A stretch of 64,000 nucleotides of DNA from Ooceraea biroi. Taxonomy: Eukaryota; Arthropoda; Insecta; Hymenoptera; Formicidae. The stretch covers positions 17,298,001 to 17,362,000 of the forward strand of contig NC_039510.1 in NCBI RefSeq assembly GCF_003672135.1, given 5' to 3'. Below the pieces are notes generated by a model. The model did no database searches. It was given only the letters and a program-made list of their open reading frames with translations, and was not told where the DNA came from. The position numbers and the translations under genes are program-made. This document shows, one piece after another, positions 12,381-23,059 of the stretch. Each line of letters begins with the position of its first letter. Within the stretch, counting starts at the first letter, position 1.

Positions 12381-14953
12381 TCATGCGGGAATATTTCGGC
12401 CGATATTCTGTTCGCTGCAACTCTGTGTAATTTTGTATTCTCCGCAAAATAATTTTGCTCGTGGAACAGTCTTGCAAGGTAATACTGATTTTCTGAAATC
12501 TTTCTCTAGATTCTACAAATGTGCACGTTCCAATGTAAAAAACGTAAAAATAGAGTTTTCGTATTAAAAACTTGCTTAAAAACTATAAAAATAATGATAT
12601 GTAATATCGATGTTAATGCTCTATAATAATAAATAACGATGGCAGGACGTTGACGTACATAAAGAACAAAAGAAGAAATGCCTTCATCACACACATGAAG
12701 GAATTTGTATTAAAATGTAGAGACACCAGTTAATTATTGAGATACAAATATTAATGAGTTTATAATTTTTTCAAAATGTCGACTTTCATTTAAAACAATG
12801 GAAGCTGGAATGATAAATTGTGTTATTAATTCGTGAAAACCCGGCTATTCCGAGAACGCAGTTTGATTTCGCTTGAATTTTTCAAAGCTATTTTACGTTC
12901 TATAACGACTGTGTTAATTTACCATTAATGCGTTCGAACATGGTTTTAGGCGGTGTTAGTGTGTGAATCCGCGAACTACATTTACATCGGTTTCCCTGCA
13001 GCCCGCGTATCGGTGCTCATATTTACGTAAGTTTAACTTTAATGACGTCTACGAGTTCTAATAACTTTCATTCAGATGCCATAAAAGTTATGTATTTCGC
13101 TAGTATCATGACTCTATCGTAATAATATAATCTATGTACCGGATTCTAGAGACATATTTTTTAGCACTGAAACGCGGTATTGCTTATAAAACAGTATACT
13201 AATGGTTGTATTGCCTGTTGTTTACATTTTTATATAATTATGCACGCACGTGTACTGCATAATTACGCGTGAACAAGGCATGAAATTAAATCCGACATTT
13301 TAATTTGAAGATTACGAGTCTACACTTTTGATGTGCGTAACATCATAAAAGAGAACAAAATTTGCCGCTTTATTTGTGCCGTGTGGAGCATTTAAATCTT
13401 GGAAATAACAAAGACAAGAATTCGAGACATTGATCTCCGGCCGACAAATTTTAACTCGGTTCGCAGTTGCTCGCGCAAAAACCTCGAAATTACAGGCGAG
13501 TCCACGTATCGCGTACGCTCGTGTGCGTGGGCGGATATTCGAGTGGATTTACCGGCGCAATGGCGGGATTTTTTTCATCCGCGGAACGATTTTTAAAGGC
13601 TGAGCAAAAAGAGTTACGAAGTGCGGAGCGGCGGGAGGGCGAGGTGCGCGGTGAGCGGGGCAGGCCGAACGAAATAAAAGAGATAGGCGTGATTTCGGCG
13701 TGATATCCCGGTCGGCGCGACGTGCTGGTTTTAATCCAACCTTATTCGTTCGCTACAAAGATGTATCCATTGACTAGAAAATTTCATGCACGCCCCGAAA
13801 CTTTACTTCTCCCCCAGCACCATCTTCTAACTGACGTCTTGGGACTTTTAACGTAACGCGCGATCGCGCATCGAATAGAGAGGAGAATATTCCAACCGAA
13901 AAATTGAAAAAATTTCTAGTTGCGAAGAAAAGTGTCATGTCATTATCGATTCACAATGCCTGACTTTTTGTTTGGAAAAATTATTTAAATGTAACATTAC
14001 ATCACGAATATAATATTATTCTCTTCGTCTAAATGAAATAATCCCGATTTTTTATTTCTTAAAAATCAATGCAATATTTCTCTTTCATTCAGGCGAGATC
14101 GCTCTGTTCTTGTTAAAAAATAGACTCGTAATTGAGCGGGCGATTTCAGCGATCCATGAAGTTTCTTCGACAACTGCATCCTCGAAGCGGTACAGCGCCG
14201 CAAGGCGCGTAAGCGTTACCTTTGTCGCTCGTCGGTGACGATTGATCGTCGCCGATGGACATCGCGCGCACTAATGGCCCGGAATGTTAATTACGATTCC
14301 GGGAGGTCGCGCCAGGCCGATTTCGCGGTTCGAGGCTCGCGCGATCCAGGGGAAACGTTCTCACGTAGACGTGGAGCGGAGCATCGCGAGCTGATGTCGT
14401 TCCGCCCTTACGACGGGCCATACGTGACCTCGCATGCCCCGGGGGATAAAGGGGCGGCCGGCAATCGCGACTCCAAATCTCCCAAAAGAGACGTCTTCCG
14501 TGTCGTTCGTCGTGTCCGCGCCCCGCGTGTCAGGCTAATCTGTGTCGCTCGGGGGATTCGTCGCGTGGAAAATTAAAACAAATGCACACTCTCCCCTCGT
14601 GAAGTGATCCCCGTCCCTGTCCACACCTGCACAGACTCCTAAACTTGCGACACGACGCGCGAAATTATCGCGAGGCTTTTTATCGTGCCGTCAGAACGCA
14701 ACGGCGAGTAACTCGACGAGTTTATGAAATTCCGCGCCATAATTGCGCTTTCAGTATTGCTGCGAAAGGAAATTTCCTTTAAAGCTGTTCTTCGCTCCGC
14801 GAGAGTTCCTTGATCTCTCAGCCTGACGCCGTCGTACTCGCCGTGTACTTTATCGACGCGTACAGCAAGATTTCTTTTTGTTTTTGTTGCAATTCATGTT
14901 TCGTCACTGACATCGCAGACCGCGCGCGATACGGCAAAGTAGCTCAATATTGA
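12381..14953. other. Non-coding sequence, AT-rich then CpG-rich
   Basis: 12400-13400 is AT-rich and includes a small hairpin (CCTTCAT at 12681-12687, ATGAAGG at 12695-12701, seven-base loop). 13500-14950 is CpG-rich except for an AT patch at 13900-14080. No gene or mobile element was recognised. Confidence 0.55.
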
Positions 14954-14992
14954 TTGACGAGCTCGTCAAGCAATGTAAAAAGCTTTTTACAT
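14954..14992. repeat. Two adjacent perfect palindromes
   Basis: TTGACGAGCTCGTCAA (14954-14969, 16 bp) is a perfect palindrome. After three bases it is followed by ATGTAAAAAGCTTTTTACAT (14973-14992, 20 bp), also perfect. Either could bind a dimeric protein or extrude as a small cruciform. No function is known to me. Confidence 0.9.
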
Positions 14993-16656
14993 CGTACGAG
15001 CCCTCTTTTACTTTTTAATTTTTCTCAAAATACATATTCAATATGCAATATACATTTTGCAATACCGTAAAGTGTTTGCATCTCGCTGTTATATAATATT
15101 AAGTGGGCCTGAAACGATTAATTCGCGACGATGCATCTCGATTGGAATCGCCAGATGTCTCGTTCCATCCTTCAACTTTGAATACGCGTTCAGCGGCGAG
15201 AAATAAAAGAGAACGAGTATCTATTGCGGAAAAGGACAATTCGCGGGACAGTGTGCGCGTTGCCAGATTACCAAGAAGATGATATAACTCTTCGTCATAT
15301 ATACGTATGTACGTCGTTTATAGTTGCTAATGGCTTACACGCTAATAAATTCACGCGGCAAGTACCGTGAAATCTTCTCATAATTATGATCCGTGCCAAC
15401 AATCCTCCACTTTTGCTACCCTTGCCAGGCAATAATACGCGTTCTTCTATCTACTACACGTTTATTAAATTTATTTTCGTACGTATTTCTTTTAGAATCA
15501 CCCATAATCACCGTAAATAATACAGGTTTCTTAAATATATCTTTATTTGCAATTCAAACATGATATCTTTATTCGAATCTAACATGATAGAGAAAATTGT
15601 CATAAATCTGCGTCATCAATAAATATTCGCCAGGCGTGTCAGAAATCGTCGTGAGAGAGCACATCAGAGAATTCTCAACGTAAGATGTTAATTAATCGCG
15701 ACGTTCGAAATAATTATCTTCGGAAGGACGTGCCTGTGCTAAACCGCGTGCAACCGTGAGGAGAATTTCAGGCGTAATCTTGTAAGAAGAAGAACGGTTA
15801 CGACCTAGGAATATTCATATCGCCTGGAGGTAAAGGTTACCCTGTCCAGTATTAACGAAGAACTCGCAGCGAGGACCTACGCGCTGATTGCGCGATTGCA
15901 CGCTCGCCGCGCATTCCAAGACGCGCGCGGACTTTTCATACAGTTTCAGTTGGCCATTTTCGCGTTATTGACAGAAATTCTTGGTGCACTACGTGGCGAC
16001 TGTATGTCGGAGCGAGAATCCCAGCTCTGTTCGTAAAGTACGGAAAGACTACGGAGAGAGAAGGCAGAAAGAAATAGAGCTGCCCCGCGCAGGTGTCGTA
16101 TATAAATTCTCGATTTATTTTTAGGATATGCGTACGAGAAGACAATTGTTTTTCTATTCACAATTCGGACATTAAGCGTTAGATGAGGAAGAATGTCAAA
16201 TCACGTATCCATTAATTTCCAAACGAATATCAGGTTGTACGTTCACAAACCTAATTCTTAGCACAGACGGTTCCTGTCTCGTGAGATCTGCAAGTTCGTT
16301 TTTCGAAGCAGAAGCCAAAGCTGGCAGACATACACGTAGTTCCAGACCTGTCGCGAGCGAACGGGCAAGCGAATTGCTATTCTCCCAGAGCAGCATCGTA
16401 GAGAGCGGCGCGGTAAATAAGATTCATAACGCCAGTCGCATCTATTATTTCCGGAATTTCCGGCGCGAGAAAGAGGGAGGATGCCGGAGGCGGGTTGTAT
16501 AGGAAGTTGGTCGGTGAGAAGTTTTTCATCCGTTTCTCGCCACGCCGTTGACTGTGACTAATTGGACCGTCGTGTGCGCGGTGTAAGGACCATTTCGCGC
16601 GAGTGTGCTTGCGCGCGTACCGTCGTCGGCCTGCGTAGCGACGCGCGATTTTGGTT
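14993..16656. other. Non-coding sequence, nothing recognised
   Basis: AT-rich at 15000-15110 and 15420-15640, mixed elsewhere. Short open frames on both strands near 15,940-16,500 have no domain content. Confidence 0.55.
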
Positions 16657-16687
16657 CGATGATGATGATGACGATGACAATGAGGAC

Positions 16688-16723
<36 letters not shown>

Positions 16724-16724
16724 A
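16657..16724. repeat. (GAT)n trinucleotide repeat
   Basis: GATGATGATGATGACGATGAC, then GAGGAC, then about 13 uninterrupted GAT units. Overlapping frames read poly-Asp, poly-Met or, on the minus strand, poly-Ile/Ser. Flanking sequence is not protein-like. Confidence 0.95.
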
Positions 16725-18795
16725 TTTGTCCCGAAATTATGCGGCGCACCAGAGAGATTCGGCCGTGATTGCGCGTTTAGCCGTTTTGAAGTGCGGAGTT
16801 CCCGAGAGCGCGGTGCGCTGAACGTGGAGGCGTGCACGTGGACAGCGCGCATCCCGCTGCACTCTGCGGTGAGAGTCTCGCAGCAGCTACCCTTATTGCA
16901 TCCGCTTTCGCCAATATGCATTAAATTCGGCCGTTTCTGTTGGCACGTTTCTTCAAGTTATAGCATGATATCTGTATACATCTCATCAAGAAATGGCGAG
17001 GATGTTTCGGATACGGTGGTGAGGCTGAAGCCAAGTGCATTTACGCGTTGCAATTATCCACTATCTTCTCTCGATCAGCAATATAATCTACAGTTAATTT
17101 ACAAAACCCAGAAGAAAGAATCGAAGCATGCGGGATATTGAAATGTTTATTACAAAGACTTTCATGTGAACTTTCTTGGTAGAAAAGAGCAAGTTGTATT
17201 CCTCTTATCGGCTTATCACGCGATTCGAAATTCTTGTAGCAACGTTTATTTATTCTTGATATATTTATGAATTCCCGTTTCCCGCTACGTGCACATATCC
17301 GAATACTCGAATCCTACGACGGGTCAGTTTCGTGAATTCTTTAGGGTGCCAGAGTTCGAGCGGTTCCTTCTACCACATGCCGCTGCGGATTTTAATTACG
17401 TGCCAATTAATTAACACGCCCTCGCTTTTTTTTACCCGTCCACCCAACGGGCACTCGGATCTAGTCACATGGAGCCATTAGAGGTTCTAACGCAACCGCG
17501 GCACGACGCTCTCCTCCTACTTTACCTTAGCGAGTGGCGGCGTTATCTCTCGTTAAGAAATTAACCACGAATTAACGTCGTTTCACCGCATAATTAGATG
17601 ACCTCTAAAGATTACGAGGTTTTAAGTTAATTCCCCGATAGTCTGGACGCTGTTCCTTTCAGGCATAAGACTATCCTTGCCCTCTCGTCGTCGGTGTTAC
17701 TAGCTTGTCGATTTTCTTTGTCGCACTTTGGTGTCTTTGATGTAAGTACATGGCTCGCTGGAAACCGCCTTTCATTGCTCATAATAACGCGAATATTCGT
17801 TTACAATGGCAAATTTCGCGCGTTATTACCGTTATTACTATTTGATTCGGTAGTGGCCAAAGTGGAAACGCGCTAATCAGCTAATCTGTACTAATCAGTA
17901 CAGAGGGAGGGGAGAAGGGATAGGCCGAATTGTCGATTAGAAGATATCTGTTACATGCCAGATGAATGAGCAAAATATATGCGGCACGCACGGAATTCGA
18001 TCGCATTTAGCGAAATTTAATCCGACCCGCAGATCGATCGGCTAATTGGCGTTTGTTGTAGAAATCCGGGTCGCAACTATCGTCCGATAACATCATTGTG
18101 CCGTCGACTGCAAACTGTAACTTCATTCATCGGTGACGGCTCGCGTGAATTTTGCGCGCGTGTAGATCCGCTCGCACCGGGTGAAGATGCGAGTGATCTG
18201 CCGCGCGAAACACAGTTGTCGGCCGAAAACAAAAGCCGGCGGGTCCAGATCACGTGTCGCGATAATCCGATCGAGCGGCGCGCGCGATCGGCCGTGTACG
18301 TTAACGTGACTCGGATCAATTATCGCATCGGCTTCATTAATTGGGGCCCCGGGTGAGATCTCGAGGACACGACACACCTTGTCCCATCCGGATCGTTCCG
18401 CCCAGGGAACATCCGAAGAACCGAAAGCGCAACGACGCGAGATGCAGAAGTAGAGGGGACATTCCGGGACGATTCGATCAACTATGTTATATAAATTAAT
18501 TAGCAAAGCAGCTGAGAGAAACTCCAGCAAGAGAGCGCGTATCTTCGGTCAGACGCGCGCAGAATGCATTACTAGCTCGACGTTCGCTCGCGGAACTCGA
18601 GGCGGAAGTGTTTGTTCTTCGACGGTAAATGGCTCCGAATACTACTACAGGCTTGTGTAGGAAAAGTCAAATCAACTTTTCCAAGACGGTATTTTTTTAA
18701 GAAATAAAAATATTTTTTTAAGAAATAGTTTTCATGATTATAGCTCGTGAGATTTTTGCAAAAGTACAAGTTGATTTTAAATTCGAAAAAACAGC
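16725..18795. other. Non-coding sequence, nothing recognised
   Basis: Mixed composition. An exact 17-base direct repeat (TATTTTTTTAAGAAATA) lies at 18690-18706 and 18711-18727, only about 70 bases left of a retroelement insertion. No gene was recognised. Confidence 0.55.
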
Positions 18796-18811
18796 AAGAG
18801 CACTTAAACTC
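18796..18811. repeat. Target-site duplication, left copy
   Basis: The 16-mer AAGAGCACTTAAACTC is repeated exactly at 19058-19073. The two copies bracket a 246-bp insertion that carries a retroelement tail, as expected for a staggered target cut. Confidence 0.8.
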
Positions 18812-19057
18812 AAAATAATTAGTTGTATTCCGCCAGAGTACCTACTTAAATAATAAAAATTTCTTTAACCGACCAATCTGGCAAATTTTATTGATTAAAT
18901 ACGCAACGTTTCAACCATGCTTCTGGTCCTTATCAAGTGTCATATAATGATGTCAGTAAGTCATTTTTGGTAGGAAATGACTCCGTAGAAAATGAGAAAA
19001 ATTTTTTCTACGGAAACACGTCCGTCAATCACTGAATCCAACCAACAACTGATGTTG
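18812..19057 (-). mobile_element. Truncated retroelement remnant, Penelope-like (tentative)
   Basis: This 246-bp insertion is flanked by an exact 16-bp target-site duplication. Read on the minus strand, it contains TTGATAAGGACC followed by GAAACGTTGCGT, then a tail with CCAGATTGGTCG and TAAAGAAATTT. The same order of motifs occurs on the plus strand at 42,867-43,033, so the two are copies of one family. A GGACC/GGTT stem followed by GAAAC resembles the degenerate hammerhead-type motif found in the terminal repeats of Penelope-like elements; that class assignment is inference. A 10-bp hairpin (CCGTAGAAAA 18983-18992, TTTTCTACGG 19004-19013) lies inside. There is no reverse transcriptase frame, so this is a 5'-truncated, non-autonomous copy. 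A SINE or another non-LTR tail is the main alternative. Confidence 0.7.
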
Positions 19058-19073
19058 AAGAGCACTTAAACTC
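19058..19073. repeat. Target-site duplication, right copy
   Basis: Exact second copy of the 16-mer at 18796-18811. Confidence 0.8.
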
Positions 19074-20880
19074 TGAATGGTTAGATATGTGAGGAACAAG
19101 AGAGACCAATGGATAATTTTATTTAAAATCGAAGCGTGCCGATCACTCGTTTGTCTCCCGCAAAGAAGCAAGTTGGAATCTGTAATGAGATCGCCTTCAA
19201 CGCTGCGACCGTGAACTCGGAGTTCGAGGTTGCATCCTTCACGAATACACCCGACGCAACGCGTACAAGGGTGTCACCAAGGAGTTAGTAGATAGTTGCG
19301 GGCTAGATTGAGGGTGATTGGGTAACCGCTAAGTATATCGAACTTGGAGTACTTCTCGTCCTTCGGACGAGGACGTGGTACTTGTTTGCTTAATGACGAC
19401 GCGCCACAGAGATCTGGAATTTACTATTCAAATGGATGTGGGTGCTTTTCAGCTTAAATCATGTTATTCTCCGAACTAAAGTTTATTCCTTAGACAATGA
19501 AACGATACACGAGATGCAAAACTGTCGTTAGTCTACAGGATTTTAATTTAAACTTGTTTGATCGAAGGACAGTTACATCAGAGTACATTTAAACGTGATA
19601 TTTAGGTTGATTTGACAAGATTCGCACGATGGGGTCGCGCGATGGTTACACGATGTTGGGGATTTATGATGGCGAAGTGTATTACACTGTTTTTGTAACC
19701 TTTATCCACTCGGCCTTGCCGATATTCGAACGATTTCGATACTGCGTTGGCACGTGGAAACATGATGCACGAGAGCAATATTTTTTTTTTGGATTATTTG
19801 ATTTGAACCGACCACCGGGGTTGGACGTCACACCGCTCTGAATTAATATCAGCATATGGCGTGTGTACCTTGTCAAAAGTATCCCAAAGTATCGCTTTTT
19901 ATTAATCTGGCGGTACAGTAAAAAGAAATAGAATTTTGCGCATCAGCAGGGAAACGATCAACTGCGATTGCATCAACGAAGGGTAATAACAGTGTATTTT
20001 TAGTGTCGCGCTTTATTCGCGGGGATGGCCAGCGATTGTAACCGGTACGCGAAGACCTTCTGAAGGCAAACGGAGCGAACCGCGATGTCTTGATAAAGGA
20101 AATATCGTCTTTTCGTACGTTGACTCGCCATCGATGCGTGTAATCGTTCGGTAATGCCGCAAGCCGAGTACCGGTCTGCTTCTTACGACGATGCCGTGTT
20201 GCGGTCTCGCATTCTTCCTCGCTGCTTCATCAACGATGACGCAATGCAATTTTCTAGCGCGACCATTTGCACGGGATTTTGCAAAAATTGTTAATTTATC
20301 GAGAAGATATCCATGTCGTTCCATCGCGCGTGTCACGAGGAAAATGTCTATTTTCGGCTCGTCCTGCCACCGACTTGTGTCTTATGAGTTTGCGACAACG
20401 ATGAGTAATCCGCTCACGCGAAAATGATCCTCCCGGTCGTCCTCTATCTCGGTCCTCGTAAAAAGGACGTAGGATTATTGCTATTAGCAACACGGTGACC
20501 ATGCAATCTTGCTAAGTACGCGCGCGCTTTCGTACGTGAGAGATTGTTCTCCTTTGACTTAAATTTCATTTCGCTCCGCGTGATGGCCGCAAAGTTCGTT
20601 TTCTGGCGTAAACAGCCTCAGCCGAAAGGGGGATACATTTTTCAGCGGTGGCACGGTGCGGTCGGCAGAGCGATCGCTTTTCCGGCATCGGCAACTAAGT
20701 TTCTCCGGCTGTTCACGGGTGTACATCATCGAATGCGAGGAATGAGTCTCTTCTCTATCTTTCTCTGCCTTCCTACCTGCATAAACACAGGCGTGTGTAC
20801 GCCGGTTGCTGCTCAGTCTCTCGAAGGAGTGAGTTCTCAGCCTCTTCGACCCGCTCACGTCGCACCGCATCGGCCGCCGT
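19074..20880. other. Non-coding sequence, nothing recognised
   Basis: Unique sequence, AT-rich at 19500-19600 and CpG-rich from about 20000. Open frames near 20,013-20,984 show no domain. No RNA gene or further mobile element was seen. Confidence 0.5.
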
Positions 20881-21200
20881 CCCGCACTCTCTCGCAATCT
20901 CTCTCTCTCTCCCCATCATGCTGTCTTCTCGTCTTTTCTCTCGTCCGCGCACCGTCTCCTTTCCTCGGTCTGTCTCTCCAGTGATGGCAACGAGCGAGTT
21001 CGAATCGAGGCGAGTCGAAGGGCCCTCTCGGTCGTCGGCAGGAGAAAGAGGGAACGAACGCTGAGTAAATGCTATCCTCTCGGTCTCTCCGTGCTTCTCC
21101 CCCGCCTCTGTATCTTTATCTTTCTCTCTCTTTCTCCGTCCTTCTCTCTTGTGTCGTCTCTTTTTCCCTTCCTCCTCCCTGGATCTCTCCGTTCCTCCTG
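20881..21200. repeat. Pyrimidine-rich low-complexity tract
   Basis: The plus strand is dominated by CTCTCT, TTTCTC and CCTCC runs with short mixed interruptions (about 20,985-21,060). The 225-codon minus-strand frame over 20,773-21,450 is the Arg/Glu/Lys translation of this skew and is not a gene. Confidence 0.65.
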
Positions 21201-22939
21201 TCGAGCAGAGGTCAACGTACAGGCGCACGGCGTGACCGAAATCACACACACGCTCGTTGCGAACCCGCTCGACTGTGACTCTCCTCCTCGTCTTTATTTG
21301 GCCTCTAATTGTTCCTTCTTCTTCAACGATGCCCGCTGGGTCTACTTGCCGGCCCCGATTTCGCGTGCGCGTGCGCGCTCCCCGGCCTCGGCGACGAACT
21401 TTCGAGGAGTCGCGTAAGGATTCACTTTGAAGCTTCGATAGACTTGGCACGTGGCATTTTGATGGATTCGAGGCGAGACACGTGTGATTCCCGCGGGGAG
21501 ATATATTCTTCCGGAGTGATTTGGGAAATATATGTAACTGTAGTGTGTCTAGAGTATTTATTAGAGTTGCAGAAATAGATAAGCGTTATATATAATTAGA
21601 TATCAACGAGCAAAGATCGTCATCTTTGTCACGTTTTTTCGGCGAGTGTCTTTCTGCGACTCTGACCTCCGACCGTCGCAAGTTTCGCATTTATATTTCT
21701 AACAGTAAACCGGATGACTGAAGGAAATACTCTCGATAACAAATTAAAAAATATCTACGGTTAAATCTCAAATTCCACATGACTCTGATTCACGATTTTT
21801 CACTACACTGTTGCTACTTGTATCGAAACAGATATTTTCTTACAAACCGTAATACAGTACCAGATTTTGCTGTGTTTCTTGTAAATTTTATTGTAAAAGC
21901 AAATATTGTATTTTTTATATAATATATGCATATATAATATATGCATATAATGTAGCTCTCTCTCTCTCATTTTACGATTATTTCTGTTGAGCTATTTCAC
22001 TATCTAGTCTCTAATCCGATTTTTATATCAATTAATGTTTACGCAATTCCCTTTTATCGCAAGTTCCCCTTACATTGCGAACTCTTTTTCAACCGCGTAT
22101 ACATACCCGCGGCGGCTGCCGAAGAAGCCGTCAGGCATTAACTTGCCGCGGAGCGCGAAGGTAAATACACGCCGTACGTCATGTATAGACGCGATACGTG
22201 AGCGGTCCGCTCCGCTCGCGAAGGGCCGAGATAATCGACTCCCACCGCTCGCTCGGCGAACCTGCATGCTGGGCGCGAACTACAAATCAGCGTGAAAGAA
22301 GCAACAAAGTACCACGGCTCGTTCTTACGCGGGCATTCGCTCGCTCGCTATCAATTATGCTGCGGTACAGATTCACCGAGGTCGATCCACCGCGAAGAAA
22401 GACAAGTCCCTTTCTCCGTTCCTCTCTCTTGAAACAGTTTTTGCGACTCTAGGCTGAATAAGTGCTACCTCTAGTCTTGGTTGGTGGAACTACCGGAAAT
22501 CGGCACGAGAGTGTCATCTCGTGGCAATTTGTCGTCATTCTCTCATCGTCATCGTCTTTGGCGAGTTGCTGCAATACTGCTCAGCTTTATATTATTACGT
22601 AGAATCTACATTATCGCAAATGCGGAAACGCAGACCAAACTTGTTTTATTGCCAGCGAATCGCACGTCCATGCTGAATATTTTAGCCTTACACGATTCTG
22701 TTCATAGCAGGGTTACTTGTTGCGGGGATATTTTATTGGACGGCACGTGTAAATTCCTCTATATAAATTAAAGGATTTAAACAAAATATAGCCAGGGAAA
22801 TTTTAACACATGTTCAGAAGGAAACTTGACTCAAGAATTGACTAGACTACAGTTCGAAGCTCAATTTGATAAAATGAACCCTGCTTTACTACACTCTTCG
22901 GACAATGGTGTTTGGTTCTCTCGGATCACATTGGGCCTC
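21201..22939. other. Non-coding sequence with a short AT tandem repeat
   Basis: Mostly unique. Near 21,917-21,946 the 15-base unit TATATAATATATGCA occurs twice in tandem, and a short TC run follows at about 21,957-21,968. 21,720-22,040 is AT-rich, the rest CpG-rich. No gene was recognised. Confidence 0.55.
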
Positions 22940-22966
22940 GGTAGGTAGATAGGTAGGTAGGTAGGT
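22940..22966. repeat. (GTAG)n tetranucleotide repeat
   Basis: About six GTAG units with one GATA interruption. Confidence 0.9.
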
Positions 22967-23002
22967 ATGCCTGCTGTCCCAAATACTCCTAGGATCATAG
23001 GC

Positions 23003-23059
23003 GGGGGTGCGAGGGATCCGGGGGACAAAAGGGAAAGTTTGAACGGGAGGGGAGGGATC
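23003..23059 (+). other. G-rich tract with G-quadruplex pattern
   Basis: G tracts at 23003-23007, 23013-23015, 23020-23024 and 23031-23033 have loops of 5, 4 and 6 bases, which fits the G4 pattern. They are followed by GGGAGGGGAGGG at about 23,045-23,056. No gene context is visible. Confidence 0.6.

Noticed and set aside
16562..17141. Frames with poly-Asp or poly-Met runs
   Set aside because: Generated by the GAT microsatellite. Flanking residues are not protein-like.
20773..21450. 225-codon minus-strand frame
   Set aside because: Translation of a CT-rich tract read on the other strand. Arg/Glu/Lys low complexity, no domain.
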